This document shows, in pieces, positions 8,454 through 17,226 of a stretch of DNA of 64,000 nt. The first letter of the stretch is position 1. The number at the start of each line of letters is the position of its first letter. Source of the stretch: Candidatus Villigracilis vicinus (GTDB lineage Bacteria; Chloroflexota; Anaerolineae; Anaerolineales; Villigracilaceae); the NCBI GenBank assembly GCA_016721315.1, contig JADKIL010000006.1, positions 124,001 to 188,000 of the forward strand, read 5' to 3'. The translations under genes were made by a program, and so were the position numbers. The notes beneath the pieces were generated by a model. That model had not been told where the DNA came from and made no database searches. It was given only the letters and a program-made list of their open reading frames with translations.

Positions 8454-9668
8454 ATGCTTACTGTTAATGAAGCGCGCGAGCGCATCCTTTCTCAATTTAC
8501 AGCCTCCACAACGGAGAGTATTCCGCTTATTGATGCGGCTAGTCGTGTGCTGGCTGTGGATATTTCTGCAAATGACGATTACCCACCCTTCGATAATTCC
8601 GCTGTAGATGGGTTTGCACTGCGGACCGAAGATACATCCGCTTCATCCTCAACATTGAGCGTGGTTGCCGACATCCCAGCCGGTTCTGCACCGACAGTTA
8701 CTCTGAGAGCCGGGCAGGCAGCCCGCATCATGACCGGCGCGCAAATCCCTCAAGGTGCAGATTGCGTCATCCCCGTTGAAGACACCAATTTCAAAAATCG
8801 CAGCGCTGGGACGGTTCCCCCAAGCATGATCACATTTTCGCAACAAATGCAGGCGGGAAAAAACATTCGTACACGCGGCATGGATATTCGGGCTGGCGAG
8901 ATTGTCATAAAACAAGGGCGAATCCTCAAACCGCAAGACCTGGGTTTGCTGGCAACGCTTGGCTATACGGATGTGAGCGTTTACAAAAAAGCACGGGTGG
9001 CATTGCTTTCTTCTGGCGATGAACTGCTGGAATTAGGGGCACCGCTTGAGCCGGGCAAGATCCGTGATTCGAATTCTTATGCACTGGCAGCAGCGATCTT
9101 GAGTGCAGATGCTGAAGTGATCCGTTTGGGCGTTGCAAAGGATACCCGCGCATCTGTGACCGATCTGCTCGACAAAGCGGCACAGGAACATGCAGACCTG
9201 ATCCTTTCTTCTGCCGGGGTCAGTGTTGGCGCATTCGACTTCATCAAGGAAGTGATCGAAGCCAATGGCAGTATGGATTTCTGGAAAGTGAACATGCGCC
9301 CGGGAAAACCGCTGGCATTCGGGTCGTATCGCGGCATTCCGTTCATTGGGCTGCCAGGCAACCCTGTTTCAGCCTTCGTAGGTTTTGAAGTTTTCGTTCG
9401 TCCCACACTTGAGCGGCTGAGCGGGAAACTGGATGGAGGCAGGCAAACGGTTCGTGTGCGATGCGTGGAAGAGATCACATCAGATGGACGAGAGAGTTAC
9501 TTGCGGGCGACCTTGCACACGCAGGAGGGAATCCGTCTTGCAACACTAACTGGACACCAAGGCTCGGGCAATCTTCTCTCACTGGTGCAGGCGGATGCTT
9601 TACTAATCATCCCCGCTGGTGTAAAATGCGTGCCTGCTGGCTCGGAAGTTGACGCCATACTTTTGTGA
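8454..9668 (+). CDS. moeA: Molybdopterin molybdenumtransferase MoeA
   Basis: 404 residues, normal for MoeA. Visible: N-terminal PPFDNSAVDGFALR (about residue 43-56), the RIMTGAQIPQGAD segment, and the MoCF-binding domain with SSGDEL, SSAGVSVGAFD and the GLPGNPVSAFVGFEV motif near residue 300. It inserts molybdate (or tungstate) into adenylylated molybdopterin. The window contains two AORs that need such a pterin cofactor and a MoaD. Seven bases separate it from the VKOR gene, so the two are probably co-transcribed. Confidence 0.94.
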   Translation: MLTVNEARERILSQFTASTTESIPLIDAASRVLAVDISANDDYPPFDNSAVDGFALRTEDTSASSSTLSVVADIPAGSAPTVTLRAGQAARIMTGAQIPQGADCVIPVEDTNFKNRSAGTVPPSMITFSQQMQAGKNIRTRGMDIRAGEIVIKQGRILKPQDLGLLATLGYTDVSVYKKARVALLSSGDELLELGAPLEPGKIRDSNSYALAAAILSADAEVIRLGVAKDTRASVTDLLDKAAQEHADLILSSAGVSVGAFDFIKEVIEANGSMDFWKVNMRPGKPLAFGSYRGIPFIGLPGNPVSAFVGFEVFVRPTLERLSGKLDGGRQTVRVRCVEEITSDGRESYLRATLHTQEGIRLATLTGHQGSGNLLSLVQADALLIIPAGVKCVPAGSEVDAILL

Positions 9669-9674
9669 GGAACC

Positions 9675-10100
9675 ATGAATAAATGGCTTTACCGCGCTTC
9701 AATAGCGCTTGTGATCATCGGTCTTGCTGTTTCGGTCTATATGACGATCTATAAGATCAGCGGCAACGATGGTATGTGCCTCGGCTCTGGCGATTGCTCC
9801 ACCGTGAACGCCAGCCGCTTTTCAGAAGTGAACGGGATCCCAGTGGCGGTTTTTGGCATCGTCGGGTATGTTGCGATCCTGCTCGTTCATCTGTTCGAGA
9901 ACCGTAATGAGTTCTTTCGAACAAATGGCACATTGTTGATCTTTGGCATGTCGCTGACGGGCTTTCTGTTCACGCTCTGGTTAATTTACGTGGAGCTTGT
10001 ACTATTGCAGGCCATTTGCCCGTTCTGTGTTACATCACAAGTCGCGATGACGATCATTTTTATCATTGCAGTCACGCGACTATTCCGAAACCAAGATTAG
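9675..10100 (+). CDS. Vitamin K epoxide reductase (VKOR) family protein
   Basis: 141 residues, four predicted helices. Hallmarks of the VKOR quinone-reducing fold: a redox-active CPFC in the last-but-one helix (about residue 115) and a paired Cys loop CLGSGDCS near residue 34, followed by Ser/Asn and a conserved GIPVAVFG. In bacteria VKOR re-oxidises a periplasmic DsbA-like partner, passing electrons to quinone. No thioredoxin domain is fused here. Preceded by GTGAGGAACC; followed by the small DUF1540-like gene after 11 bases. Confidence 0.9.
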   Translation: MNKWLYRASIALVIIGLAVSVYMTIYKISGNDGMCLGSGDCSTVNASRFSEVNGIPVAVFGIVGYVAILLVHLFENRNEFFRTNGTLLIFGMSLTGFLFTLWLIYVELVLLQAICPFCVTSQVAMTIIFIIAVTRLFRNQD

Positions 10101-10111
10101 GAGGATTCGAA

Positions 10112-10342
10112 ATGCCCCGTATCAAGTGTCACTATGTTGATTGTGTTTTCCTGGATGAAGGGTTGTGCGGCGCTGCTGCCGTAGAGTTCGACCCCGACAC
10201 AGGCTGCGTAACCTATTCCCCTGCTGATGGCGCCGCCGCTGCAGATGAATGGGAAGACGAAGAAGAGCTAGATGAATGGGAGGATGAAGAAGCGGACGGC
10301 GAAGAAGATGATGAGTGGCTGGAAGAAGAGGATGAGTTTTAA
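10112..10342 (+). CDS. DUF1540-like Cys protein with acidic tail
   Basis: 76 residues behind TAGGAGG. The first 32 residues carry four cysteines spaced as in DUF1540 metal-site-like domains (K-C-x4-C-x7-C ... D-x2-T-G-C). The last 35 residues are almost only Glu, Asp and Trp (repeats of DEWEDEE), giving an extremely acidic tail. The Cys block suggests metal binding or a disulfide; the tail suggests a flexible anionic region. Lying 11 bases after the VKOR gene it may be a redox partner, but that is only inference. Confidence 0.72.
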   Translation: MPRIKCHYVDCVFLDEGLCGAAAVEFDPDTGCVTYSPADGAAAADEWEDEEELDEWEDEEADGEEDDEWLEEEDEF

Positions 10343-10378
10343 CCACGCCCCACTTCCACACTTACAGTTGATACCAAA

Positions 10379-10411
10379 TAAAAGCCTTCTCTGCGCGAGT
10401 AGGCTTTTTTT
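10379..10411 (+). terminator. Rho-independent terminator
   Basis: AAAAGCCT / AGGCTTTTTTT stem with a 13-base loop; ends the moeA-VKOR-DUF1540 transcript. Confidence 0.78.
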
Positions 10412-10474
10412 GTTCGCAGAATTGGAATAAAATTTATTATTCAATATTTAGCCCGATCACAAAAGAGGATCTTA

Positions 10475-10924
10475 ATGACCACACTTACCAGAACCAATTC
10501 AGATGACCAGAATTTTGTAGAACTTGTCCATCACCTTGATGCGGACCTTGCCGAAAAGAATGGCGATCAGAACCCGTTTTACGCTCAATTCAACAAGATC
10601 GCAAAGATCAAACATGTTGTGATCGCTCATGCGAACGGACAAGCTATTGCCTGCGGCGCAATAAAGGAGTACGAGCAAGGCATCATGGAAGTGAAACGCA
10701 TGTATACCGCCCCAGAGAGCAGGGGCAAGGGAATTGCCGGGCAAATTTTGGCAGAATTGGAGTCCTGGGCAGCCGAGTTGGGATATCAAAAATGCATTCT
10801 AGAAACCGGGTTAAAGCAGGTGGCTGCGATCCACTTGTACGAAAAGAGTGGATACAGCCGAATTCCAAACTATGGGCAATATGCAGGCATTGAAAACAGC
10901 GTTTGCTTTGAAAAGCGGCTCTAG
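10475..10924 (+). CDS. GNAT family N-acetyltransferase
   Basis: 149 residues with the acetyl-CoA-binding motif A: MYTAPESRGKGIAGQIL (R-x2-G-x-A/G) at about residues 72-88, followed by the C-terminal LYEKSGY segment typical of GNATs. The acceptor cannot be told. An AGAGG precedes the ATG at 10475; TAAAAT at 10428-10433 is a possible -10 with a normal leader. Convergent with the AOR gene. Confidence 0.87.
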   Translation: MTTLTRTNSDDQNFVELVHHLDADLAEKNGDQNPFYAQFNKIAKIKHVVIAHANGQAIACGAIKEYEQGIMEVKRMYTAPESRGKGIAGQILAELESWAAELGYQKCILETGLKQVAAIHLYEKSGYSRIPNYGQYAGIENSVCFEKRL

Positions 10925-11008
10925 ATCATTCCCTGATTTGGGTTGCTATTTTTTACACACAGATATTTCACGTTTTTTGTAGAACGATCTGTAATAAACC
11001 GACGCAGA

Positions 11009-12820
11009 TCATCCCCATAAATCCTGAGCGGCTTCATTCAAACCAAGCTCCAGCAACTTCTCTTTTGTCGGCTTTCCAGTGCTCAGGTCCCAACCTCGGG
11101 CTTCATAATAAGCAACAAGCATGGCTTTTATATCCGGCACAAACCCCTCTGCGCCGCCTTCTTTATGAGGTTCAAGCAAGGCTTTGGGTAATTTATCATT
11201 ACTTGCATTCAAACCCATGCGATTATTAATGGCACGCTTCAAGTTCCAGGCACGCTCACCAGATTTCATCAGATCCGCCACGGTCCAGTTCAAGCCTAAC
11301 TGAGCATTGAGCAGGTCCACCTGGGTCTGCGGCGGCACATTGGCGAAAATACAGATCAAGACCGAGTTGAAATGTGTGCGCCAATTTTGATGCCTTGCCA
11401 CATTGGCGGCCTTCTCTGCCTGGGCGTGACGCTCCATGTAATGGATACCGATCTCTTCATACGTATGTCCCCAATCCACAAAGAAATAATCAGATTGGTT
11501 ATGGCACGCCCCACGCGGACTGGTGGCATACGAAAGCGCCATACCCGAAACACCACGTGGATCGTGATACGCAACCTCAAGCCCATTGACCTGCACAGCT
11601 TCATCTTCCGCACCGAACGCCGCTCCAAATTGACGCGAGCCGCGCGACATGACGTCACCGATCCCTTCACGACGGGCAATTAAGTGGATCAACTTCTCAG
11701 CGGCGGCAGAATCTCCCCAGTGCAGATCCAACCCGCCCGTATCTTGAGCCGTGATCTTTCCCAGTTCAAAAAGGTGATAAGCCAAGCCAATCGTATTGGA
11801 GGTGCTGATCGTATCCAATCCGTATTTATCGCAAGTTTCACCCAGGCGAACGACTGCGTTGAGATCGTCGATCAATAGGCTGGGACCGAAACCAACAACG
11901 GTTTCATACTCTGGACCTTTGCGCTTCTTTCCGTCGCCGAGATTCACAACACGCCCACAGGCAATGACACATCCCTGACAGGCGCTTTTTCCGACCAGAA
12001 TCGACTCGGTGATCTTTGCGCCGGAAATATTATCAACGCCAGGGAACATTCCTTGATGGTAATACTTTGCAGGCATAGCTCCAAGATATTCGGCGTAATT
12101 TGCCGCACCCGCCGAACCAAGCTCGCTCATCACTTTCGACTCGTTATCCTGCTTCAAACTCCGGTTTGCTTCAGAACGCACAGCAGAATATTCTTCGGTT
12201 ACTTCGATTTTTTGAGTCCCATGAACCGCAATGGCTTTTAGATTTTTAGACCCCATCACTGCGCCCATGCCGGTTCGCCCTGCCATGCGTCCGTGGTCGC
12301 AGCAAATCGACGCATACAACACGCCGCGCTCTCCTGCTTCGCCAATGACTGCAACCCGTGCCGCTTTGACACCTACTTCTGCACGGACGAGTTCCTGCGT
12401 CTCATAAACATCTCTGCCCAGCAAACCCGCCGCACTGCGGACCTCAAGCCTGCCATCCTGAATCCAAAGATATACAGCACCAGAAGCTTTTCCTGTGATC
12501 CACAAGCCGTCGTACCCGGCTTTGCGAAGCTCGGGTCCCCAAAAACCTCCGATATTTGATTCAGCCCATAAGCCAGTTGCTGGTCCCTTGCCGCAGATGA
12601 CAAATCGTCCCGTTGTGGGACCATTCGTTCCAGAGAGTGGTCCATTGATAAACAGCAGCGGCGACTCGGGAGAAAGCGGGTCCAGGTCTTTCGTGAGAAA
12701 TGGGTACAGAATGCGCGCAGCAAGCGAGGCGCCGCCGAGGAAATCCCTTTGCCAATCGGCAGGGATCGCAAACTCCTCGGTAGTATTTGTGGTCAGGTTA
12801 ATTTTCAGAATGGGCAGCAT
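11009..12820 (-). CDS. Aldehyde:ferredoxin oxidoreductase, complete
   Basis: 603 residues, full family length. N-terminal pterin-binding domain with NGPTTGRFVICGKGP and SNIGGFWGPEL; GMGAVMGSKNLKA about residue 205; iron-sulfur ligands CQGCVIAC (C-x2-C-x3-C) about residue 282; a fourth Cys candidate in LICIFANVPP about residue 490. It oxidises aldehydes (or a related carboxylate/aldehyde pair) with ferredoxin in the cytoplasm. It differs clearly from the AOR at the left edge, so the two are separate paralogues rather than a recent duplicate. Downstream of an SCP2 gene by 20 bases, probably one operon. Confidence 0.94.
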   Translation of the reverse strand: MLPILKINLTTNTTEEFAIPADWQRDFLGGASLAARILYPFLTKDLDPLSPESPLLFINGPLSGTNGPTTGRFVICGKGPATGLWAESNIGGFWGPELRKAGYDGLWITGKASGAVYLWIQDGRLEVRSAAGLLGRDVYETQELVRAEVGVKAARVAVIGEAGERGVLYASICCDHGRMAGRTGMGAVMGSKNLKAIAVHGTQKIEVTEEYSAVRSEANRSLKQDNESKVMSELGSAGAANYAEYLGAMPAKYYHQGMFPGVDNISGAKITESILVGKSACQGCVIACGRVVNLGDGKKRKGPEYETVVGFGPSLLIDDLNAVVRLGETCDKYGLDTISTSNTIGLAYHLFELGKITAQDTGGLDLHWGDSAAAEKLIHLIARREGIGDVMSRGSRQFGAAFGAEDEAVQVNGLEVAYHDPRGVSGMALSYATSPRGACHNQSDYFFVDWGHTYEEIGIHYMERHAQAEKAANVARHQNWRTHFNSVLICIFANVPPQTQVDLLNAQLGLNWTVADLMKSGERAWNLKRAINNRMGLNASNDKLPKALLEPHKEGGAEGFVPDIKAMLVAYYEARGWDLSTGKPTKEKLLELGLNEAAQDLWG

Positions 12821-12840
12821 TATGATTTATCAAACACCTG

Positions 12841-13251
12841 TTAAACAATTTCCTTGGTCACTTCTTGCGCACAGCGAACAAAATCAAGGACCACAGGAAC
12901 GTTCCGCATCATATACCCCATACTGCCATTGACCTTTAATTTCATGGTCATCATGGCGGTCATTGGGTTTAATTTACCAGTTAGCACTGCGGTGATGTTA
13001 TCGTAACTGGCTGTTAGATTAAAGGCAACATTCGAGTATTTTGCCGGGTCAGGGTTGTACTCCACTTTGCGACAGGTGCCATGCCATAGATCAAGATAGA
13101 AGGTTAATTTCTCTTTCAAATTACCTTCGGGTTCAATATGAAAGAACAGGTCGCCCTCCCAATTCTTTGCGATCTCTGCATAGTGTGTATCTGAGTTCAG
13201 TTTTGCTTCAAGATCATTCAACCATTCCTGGCTGGGAAACATGGAATTCAT
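12841..13251 (-). CDS. SCP2-like lipid-binding protein
   Basis: 136 residues. The C-terminal half has the SCP2 sterol-carrier pattern: NLTASYDNITAVLTGKLNP followed by AMMTMKLKVNGSMG. GGAGG lies eight bases before the ATG at 13251; the in-frame TTG at 13266 overlaps that Shine-Dalgarno and is not the start. SCP2 domains bind fatty acyl or other hydrophobic ligands. Its position 20 bases upstream of an AOR suggests that it presents a hydrophobic aldehyde or acid to that enzyme, which is inference only. Confidence 0.75.
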   Translation of the reverse strand: MNSMFPSQEWLNDLEAKLNSDTHYAEIAKNWEGDLFFHIEPEGNLKEKLTFYLDLWHGTCRKVEYNPDPAKYSNVAFNLTASYDNITAVLTGKLNPMTAMMTMKLKVNGSMGYMMRNVPVVLDFVRCAQEVTKEIV

Positions 13252-13314
13252 TCGATTCGCCTCCAAAAGATTAAGTATGCAATTTTACCATCATGAAATT
13301 AACAACCAAAATCC

Positions 13315-13343
13315 TTGCAGAATCGAAAAAAATAGTCTATGCT
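13315..13343 (+). promoter_or_regulatory. Sigma70-type promoter of the amino-acid ABC operon
   Basis: TTGCAG (13315-13320), 17-base spacer, TATGCT (13338-13343), 70 bases before the solute-binding-protein ATG. It is one of the few promoters here with both hexamers. Confidence 0.6.
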
Positions 13344-13413
13344 TAGTGGGCGGGTTGAGAAACAATCCGTGGCAACGAAAAGTTGTCCATCCCTTTTTTC
13401 TCTCGGAGGAGAA

Positions 13414-14325
13414 ATGAAGAAACTTTTGACCCTTGCCAGCATCCTTGTTCTGGCATCTCTCGTACTCACTGCCTGCGGCGGTGGAGGCGGTTCTACCGCA
13501 TCAGACCTACTCGGAGCCATTCAAGAACGTGGATATATCCTTGTTTCCACCGACCCGAACTACGCGCCGCAATCCTTCCTTAACACCGAAGGTTCACGCC
13601 CGTCGGATACCAAATGCCCCGGTGACGCACTGACCACCACTGAAATGCAGGGTTTTGATGTAGATGTTGCCATTGCCATCGGCGACTCCCTCGGTGTTGA
13701 GACTTGTTTCGCCACCCCTTCCTGGGATGCGATCACTGCCGGTAACTGGGCTGACAAATGGGACGTGAGCGTTGGCTCCATGACCATCAATACTGCCCGC
13801 CAGCAGGTGCTCGACTTCAGCGTGCCCTACTACTACACCCCTGCGGTTGTGGCAGTTTCCGCTGATTCTGGCATCAGCTCTCTTGACGGACTTTCCGGTC
13901 AGGCAGTTTGCGCCGGCGCCGCCACTACCTACGAAGCCTGGCTCAACAATGATGCCGAAGGTTTGGGCTTGCCCGAATCCTCCATCTATTCTCCAGTTCC
14001 TGCTGATGTGACCGTTGTGCCGCTGGAAACTGATCAGGAATGTGCCCAGTCGATCGCCTCAGGACGCACCGATTTCGTCGCTTATGTAACCTCTGAAACT
14101 GTGGTCAACGCTAATATTGCCGAAGGTATGCCGGTTACCAAGCTGGACGGCGCCGTCTTCTCTGAAGACCTCGCTGCTGCTTTCGACAAATCCTCCACGC
14201 TGGACGCCACCTCTCTGCGCGCCAAAGTGGACGAGCTCTTCACCGCCATGCACAGCGACGGTAGACTCGCCGACCTCTCCACCAAGTGGTTCGAGGTTGA
14301 CCTGACCGCTGCACCTAACAAGTAA
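13414..14325 (+). CDS. Amino-acid ABC transporter, substrate-binding lipoprotein
   Basis: 303 residues. Signal peptide with lipobox VLTAC (Cys about 20) and a Gly-rich linker, then a periplasmic-binding fold of the family-3 (polar amino acid) type: GYILVSTDPNYAPQSF, GFDVDVAIAIGDSLG, and QVLDFSVPYYYTP. Start at ATG 13414 behind GGAGGAG; the longer reading frame from 13339 has no ribosome binding site. It captures an amino acid outside the membrane for the permease and ATPase downstream. The ligand is not certain; the dimethylargininase at the end of the cluster points to arginine or a methylated arginine. Confidence 0.92.
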   Translation: MKKLLTLASILVLASLVLTACGGGGGSTASDLLGAIQERGYILVSTDPNYAPQSFLNTEGSRPSDTKCPGDALTTTEMQGFDVDVAIAIGDSLGVETCFATPSWDAITAGNWADKWDVSVGSMTINTARQQVLDFSVPYYYTPAVVAVSADSGISSLDGLSGQAVCAGAATTYEAWLNNDAEGLGLPESSIYSPVPADVTVVPLETDQECAQSIASGRTDFVAYVTSETVVNANIAEGMPVTKLDGAVFSEDLAAAFDKSSTLDATSLRAKVDELFTAMHSDGRLADLSTKWFEVDLTAAPNK

Positions 14326-14336
14326 TACTCAAGAAC

Positions 14337-14374
14337 AAAAAAGGGAAGCGGCACTATTGCCGCTTCCCTTTTTA
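14337..14374 (+). terminator. Intra-operon terminator/attenuator
   Basis: AAGGGAAGCGGC / GCCGCTTCCCTT with a six-base loop and TTTTTATT tail, between the binding protein and the permease. Such partial terminators typically keep the binding protein in excess over the membrane parts. Confidence 0.82.
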
Positions 14375-14407
14375 TTAAAACAACTCCACCCTTCGGAGGT
14401 ATACACG

Positions 14408-15255
14408 ATGGCATCCACGACCAATCAGGGAGAAGCGCCGACTTCTCAAGCAGAACTTCTCTATCAAGCGCAGCTGCGCAAGGAACGCCTGTTTCGTACG
14501 CATGTTGGCGCTTCATGGGCGGTACTTTTTTCATTTTGATCTTTTTATTCAGCGGGCAAAATATTCAGTTGGGTTCTTTCAAATTTGAAACCATCCAACT
14601 TGATACAGAATTCATTCTCAAAAACCTTACGTTCATTGCCGAAGGGCTGGGGCAAACCCTGTTGATCTCAGTCCTTTCCATTGCCTTTGCCATTTCGCTC
14701 GCACTATTAGCGGCGTTGGGCAGGCTTTCCACGTTTCCGCCGATCTATGCCATCAGCACTTTTTATGTTTCCTTGATCCGCGGAACCCCTCTTTACCTTC
14801 AGATTTTCTTCTTCTTCCTGGCTTTACCGCAACTTGGCATCATCCTATCCGGGACATTTGCCGGGGTAATGGCGTTGGGATTGAACTATGGCGCCTACAT
14901 GTCTGAAACGTTCCGTGCCGGGTTGAGCTCCGTCGGCAAGGGTCAGCGTGAAGCCGCTATGGCATTGGGAATGACCCCCGGTCAGACCATGAGGCGGGTC
15001 ATCCTGCCGCAGGCATTGCGATTTGCCATTCCGCCCATGGGCAATGACTTCATATCCATGACCAAAGACTCAGCGCTTGTATCTGCCACGGGCTTCGTAC
15101 ACGAGTTGATGTGGCGTGCCACCAAGGTTGGGCGCGCACAGTTTAACAACCTTGAAGCCCTCATCATGGCAGCCATGTTCTACTGGGTACTCACCCTTAT
15201 CCTCACCTACTTCCAGGGAAAACTGGAAGCCCGCCTTTCCAAGGGAGATCGCTAA
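14408..15255 (+). CDS. Amino-acid ABC transporter permease (HisM/GlnP type), frameshifted
   Basis: Two frames give one protein of about 282 residues. The N-terminal part begins at ATG 14408, eight bases after GGAGG, and runs to a T6 tract at 14526-14531. With a seventh T it continues as WAVLFFILIFLFSG into the long frame. The rest has the TM helices and EAA motif of polar amino-acid permeases (GQREAAMALGMTPGQTMRRV about residue 187, then ALRFAIPPMGNDF). It forms the channel with the ATPase encoded two bases downstream. The shift is probably an assembly indel. The N-terminal 40 residues before TM1 are hydrophilic. Confidence 0.88.
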
Positions 15256-15256
15256 C

Positions 15257-16021
15257 ATGTCTTTGCCGATTGTCAAAGTATCCAATCTTGATAAATATTT
15301 CGGGCGCTTGCACGTTCTAAAGGACATCAGTCTGGAAGTCCCTGAACGCCAGGTACTATGTCTCATCGGACGCAGCGGCTCCGGTAAAAGTACGCTATTG
15401 CGCTGCCTTAATTTTCTTGAAGAACCTTCTCACGGCGTCATCGAAGTGGATGGTGTGCAGGTCAACGCCGAGGTAAAAGGCAAGGAAAGACGCCAACTCG
15501 TCCACGATGTACGCCTCAAGACGGGTATGGTCTTCCAGGAATTCAACCTCTTCCCGCACATGACCGTCCTTGAGAATGTGATCGAGGGTCCGGTCACCGT
15601 CAAGAACATGGACAGAAAACGTGCCATCGAACTTGCGGAGCAAAACCTGGATAGTGTAGGTATGCTCTTCAAAAAAGATGAGTATCCTTTGCGTCTCTCG
15701 GGCGGGCAAAAACAACGCGTTGCCATCGCCCGCGCCCTGACCATGGAGCCGCGCGTCATGCTTTTTGATGAGCCTACTTCAGCCCTCGACCCGGAACTCA
15801 TCGGCGAAGTGTTGAATGTCATGAAAAAAGTCGCCAACGAAGGCATGACCATGATCGTCGTTACCCATGAAATGGGTTTTGCTCGTGACGTGGCAGACCG
15901 CGTGATCGTGATGTCTGAAGGTCAACTGATCGAAGACGCCACACCAGAAGATCTGTTCAACAACCCCAAGGATTCACGCACCAAGGCGTTGATCGACCGC
16001 TATCGCTCTGAAGATCAATAA
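15257..16021 (+). CDS. Amino-acid ABC transporter ATP-binding protein (GlnQ/HisP type)
   Basis: 254 residues, standard for the polar amino-acid uptake ATPases. Walker A GRSGSGKST (about 38-46; Arg in place of the usual Pro), Q-loop MVFQEFNLFPHMTVLENV, signature LSGGQKQRVAIARAL, Walker B MLFDEPTSALDPE, H-loop VVTHEM. Hydrolyses ATP to drive import through the permease just upstream. Start at 15257, one base after the permease stop region; the longer in-frame extension upstream overlaps the permease and is rejected. Confidence 0.95.
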   Translation: MSLPIVKVSNLDKYFGRLHVLKDISLEVPERQVLCLIGRSGSGKSTLLRCLNFLEEPSHGVIEVDGVQVNAEVKGKERRQLVHDVRLKTGMVFQEFNLFPHMTVLENVIEGPVTVKNMDRKRAIELAEQNLDSVGMLFKKDEYPLRLSGGQKQRVAIARALTMEPRVMLFDEPTSALDPELIGEVLNVMKKVANEGMTMIVVTHEMGFARDVADRVIVMSEGQLIEDATPEDLFNNPKDSRTKALIDRYRSEDQ

Positions 16022-16029
16022 ACCGAACA

Positions 16030-16413
16030 ATGTCAATCTCTGAGCTCAAGATCACAACCGAACACATCCAACGACAAGATAAAGAGATCATCACAATATT
16101 CCACCTGCGCGGCTGGCTCGACAGCCAAAGTGAAAGCACGCTGATCGCCGCCGCGCAGGAAGAATTTTCACAAGGGATACGATACCTGGTCGTCAACCTT
16201 GAAGAAATTCAAATGCTGACTAGTGCTGGAATTCGCGCTGTTCAAAAGCTACATAAACTATTTGAATCGTCAAATCCCGACCCGGCTACGGTGCGCCTCA
16301 AGTTATGCAGCGCGCCTCAACAAGTGCATCACGCACTGGCATTGACTGGCATCCTGCAAACCATTCCCATGTATGAAAGCCTGCAAGCCGTCCTGATATC
16401 CTACAACAAGTGA
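16030..16413 (+). CDS. STAS-domain protein (anti-sigma-factor antagonist-like)
   Basis: 127 residues with the STAS fold: FHLRGWLDSQSESTL, then YLVVNLEEIQMLTSAGIRAVQKLHK. The Ser in LTSAGIR is the position phosphorylated in SpoIIAA-type antagonists. Eight bases after the ABC ATPase and immediately before the dimethylargininase, so it is part of the same transcript. STAS proteins usually relieve sigma-factor sequestration; no anti-sigma or phosphatase gene is nearby. Its presence within a transport operon is unusual. Confidence 0.85.
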   Translation: MSISELKITTEHIQRQDKEIITIFHLRGWLDSQSESTLIAAAQEEFSQGIRYLVVNLEEIQMLTSAGIRAVQKLHKLFESSNPDPATVRLKLCSAPQQVHHALALTGILQTIPMYESLQAVLISYNK

Positions 16414-16421
16414 CCCCAAAA

Positions 16422-17183
16422 ATGACCATCGCCATTACCCGCAATGTAAGTTCACGTTTCAACGAGTGTGAGATCACCCACATCGAACGCACGCCCATCG
16501 ACCTCAATATTGCCCGTGAACAGCACACTGCCTATGTTCACACCCTTGCAGATCTCGGCTGTCAGGTGATCGAACTCCCTGAAGAACCCAACCTGCCTGA
16601 TTCGGTATTCGTAGAAGACACCGCTTTTATTCTGCCTGAAGTAGCAGTAATTACCCGCCCCGGTGCAGATTCGCGCAAGCCAGAAATAGACACGATCATC
16701 CCTGCTCTTACCCCACACCGCCAATTGGTACACGTCACCGCCCCTGCCAGTGTTGATGGCGGCGACGTACTGGTGATCGGAAAAAAGATCTTCATTGGGC
16801 TTTCCACCCGCAGCAATATGCAAGCGGTCGACCAATTAAATTCACTGCTTGGAAAGTTCGGTTACACGGTTCAAGGCGTGGAAATGACCGATTGTCTGCA
16901 TTTGAAAACCGCCGTCACGCGAGTGGATGACAATACTCTGCTCATTAACAAGAATTGGGTGGACCCTGCTTACTTTCCCGGCTTCAATTTGATCGAAGTA
17001 GACGCCTCAGAACCCTTCGCCGCGAACTGTTTACCCGTCCACGAGAAGATCATCTACCCGATCACCTTCCCAAACACCCGCAAACGTCTCGAAGAAAAGG
17101 GATACACCATTGCACCCGTTGATCTTAGCGAATTGGCAAAAGCCGAAGGCGCCGTCACTTGTTGCAGCCTGATCGTGGCGTGA
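16422..17183 (+). CDS. Dimethylargininase (DDAH)
   Basis: 253 residues of the pentein fold. The signature segments match DDAH rather than arginine deiminase: PDSVFVEDTAF (substrate-binding Asp, Glu, Asp), SVDGGDVL (acid of the triad), GLSTRSN, a His in CLHLKTAV, and the C-terminal nucleophile Cys in TCCSLIVA. Known reaction: N-omega-methylated arginine + water to citrulline + methylamine or dimethylamine. A GTG at 16410 that overlaps the STAS stop (GTGA) is an alternative start; the protein family normally begins close to MTIAITR. Last gene of the ABC cluster. Confidence 0.9.
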   Translation: MTIAITRNVSSRFNECEITHIERTPIDLNIAREQHTAYVHTLADLGCQVIELPEEPNLPDSVFVEDTAFILPEVAVITRPGADSRKPEIDTIIPALTPHRQLVHVTAPASVDGGDVLVIGKKIFIGLSTRSNMQAVDQLNSLLGKFGYTVQGVEMTDCLHLKTAVTRVDDNTLLINKNWVDPAYFPGFNLIEVDASEPFAANCLPVHEKIIYPITFPNTRKRLEEKGYTIAPVDLSELAKAEGAVTCCSLIVA

Positions 17184-17212
17184 ATCAGGTTCGAGGTCCA
17201 GCTTGAAGCGGG

Positions 17213-17218
17213 TATAAT
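17213..17218 (+). promoter_or_regulatory. -10 box of the methyltransferase gene (leaderless)
   Basis: TATAAT in GCGGGTATAATC, eight bases before the ATG at 17227, with no Shine-Dalgarno sequence. Confidence 0.6.
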
Positions 17219-17226
17219 CTCCAGCC

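Noticed and set aside
14526..14531. Programmed frameshift in the permease gene
   Set aside because: T6 alone could cause slippage, but four other genes show similar single-base shifts at other bases, so a common sequence-error cause is more economical.
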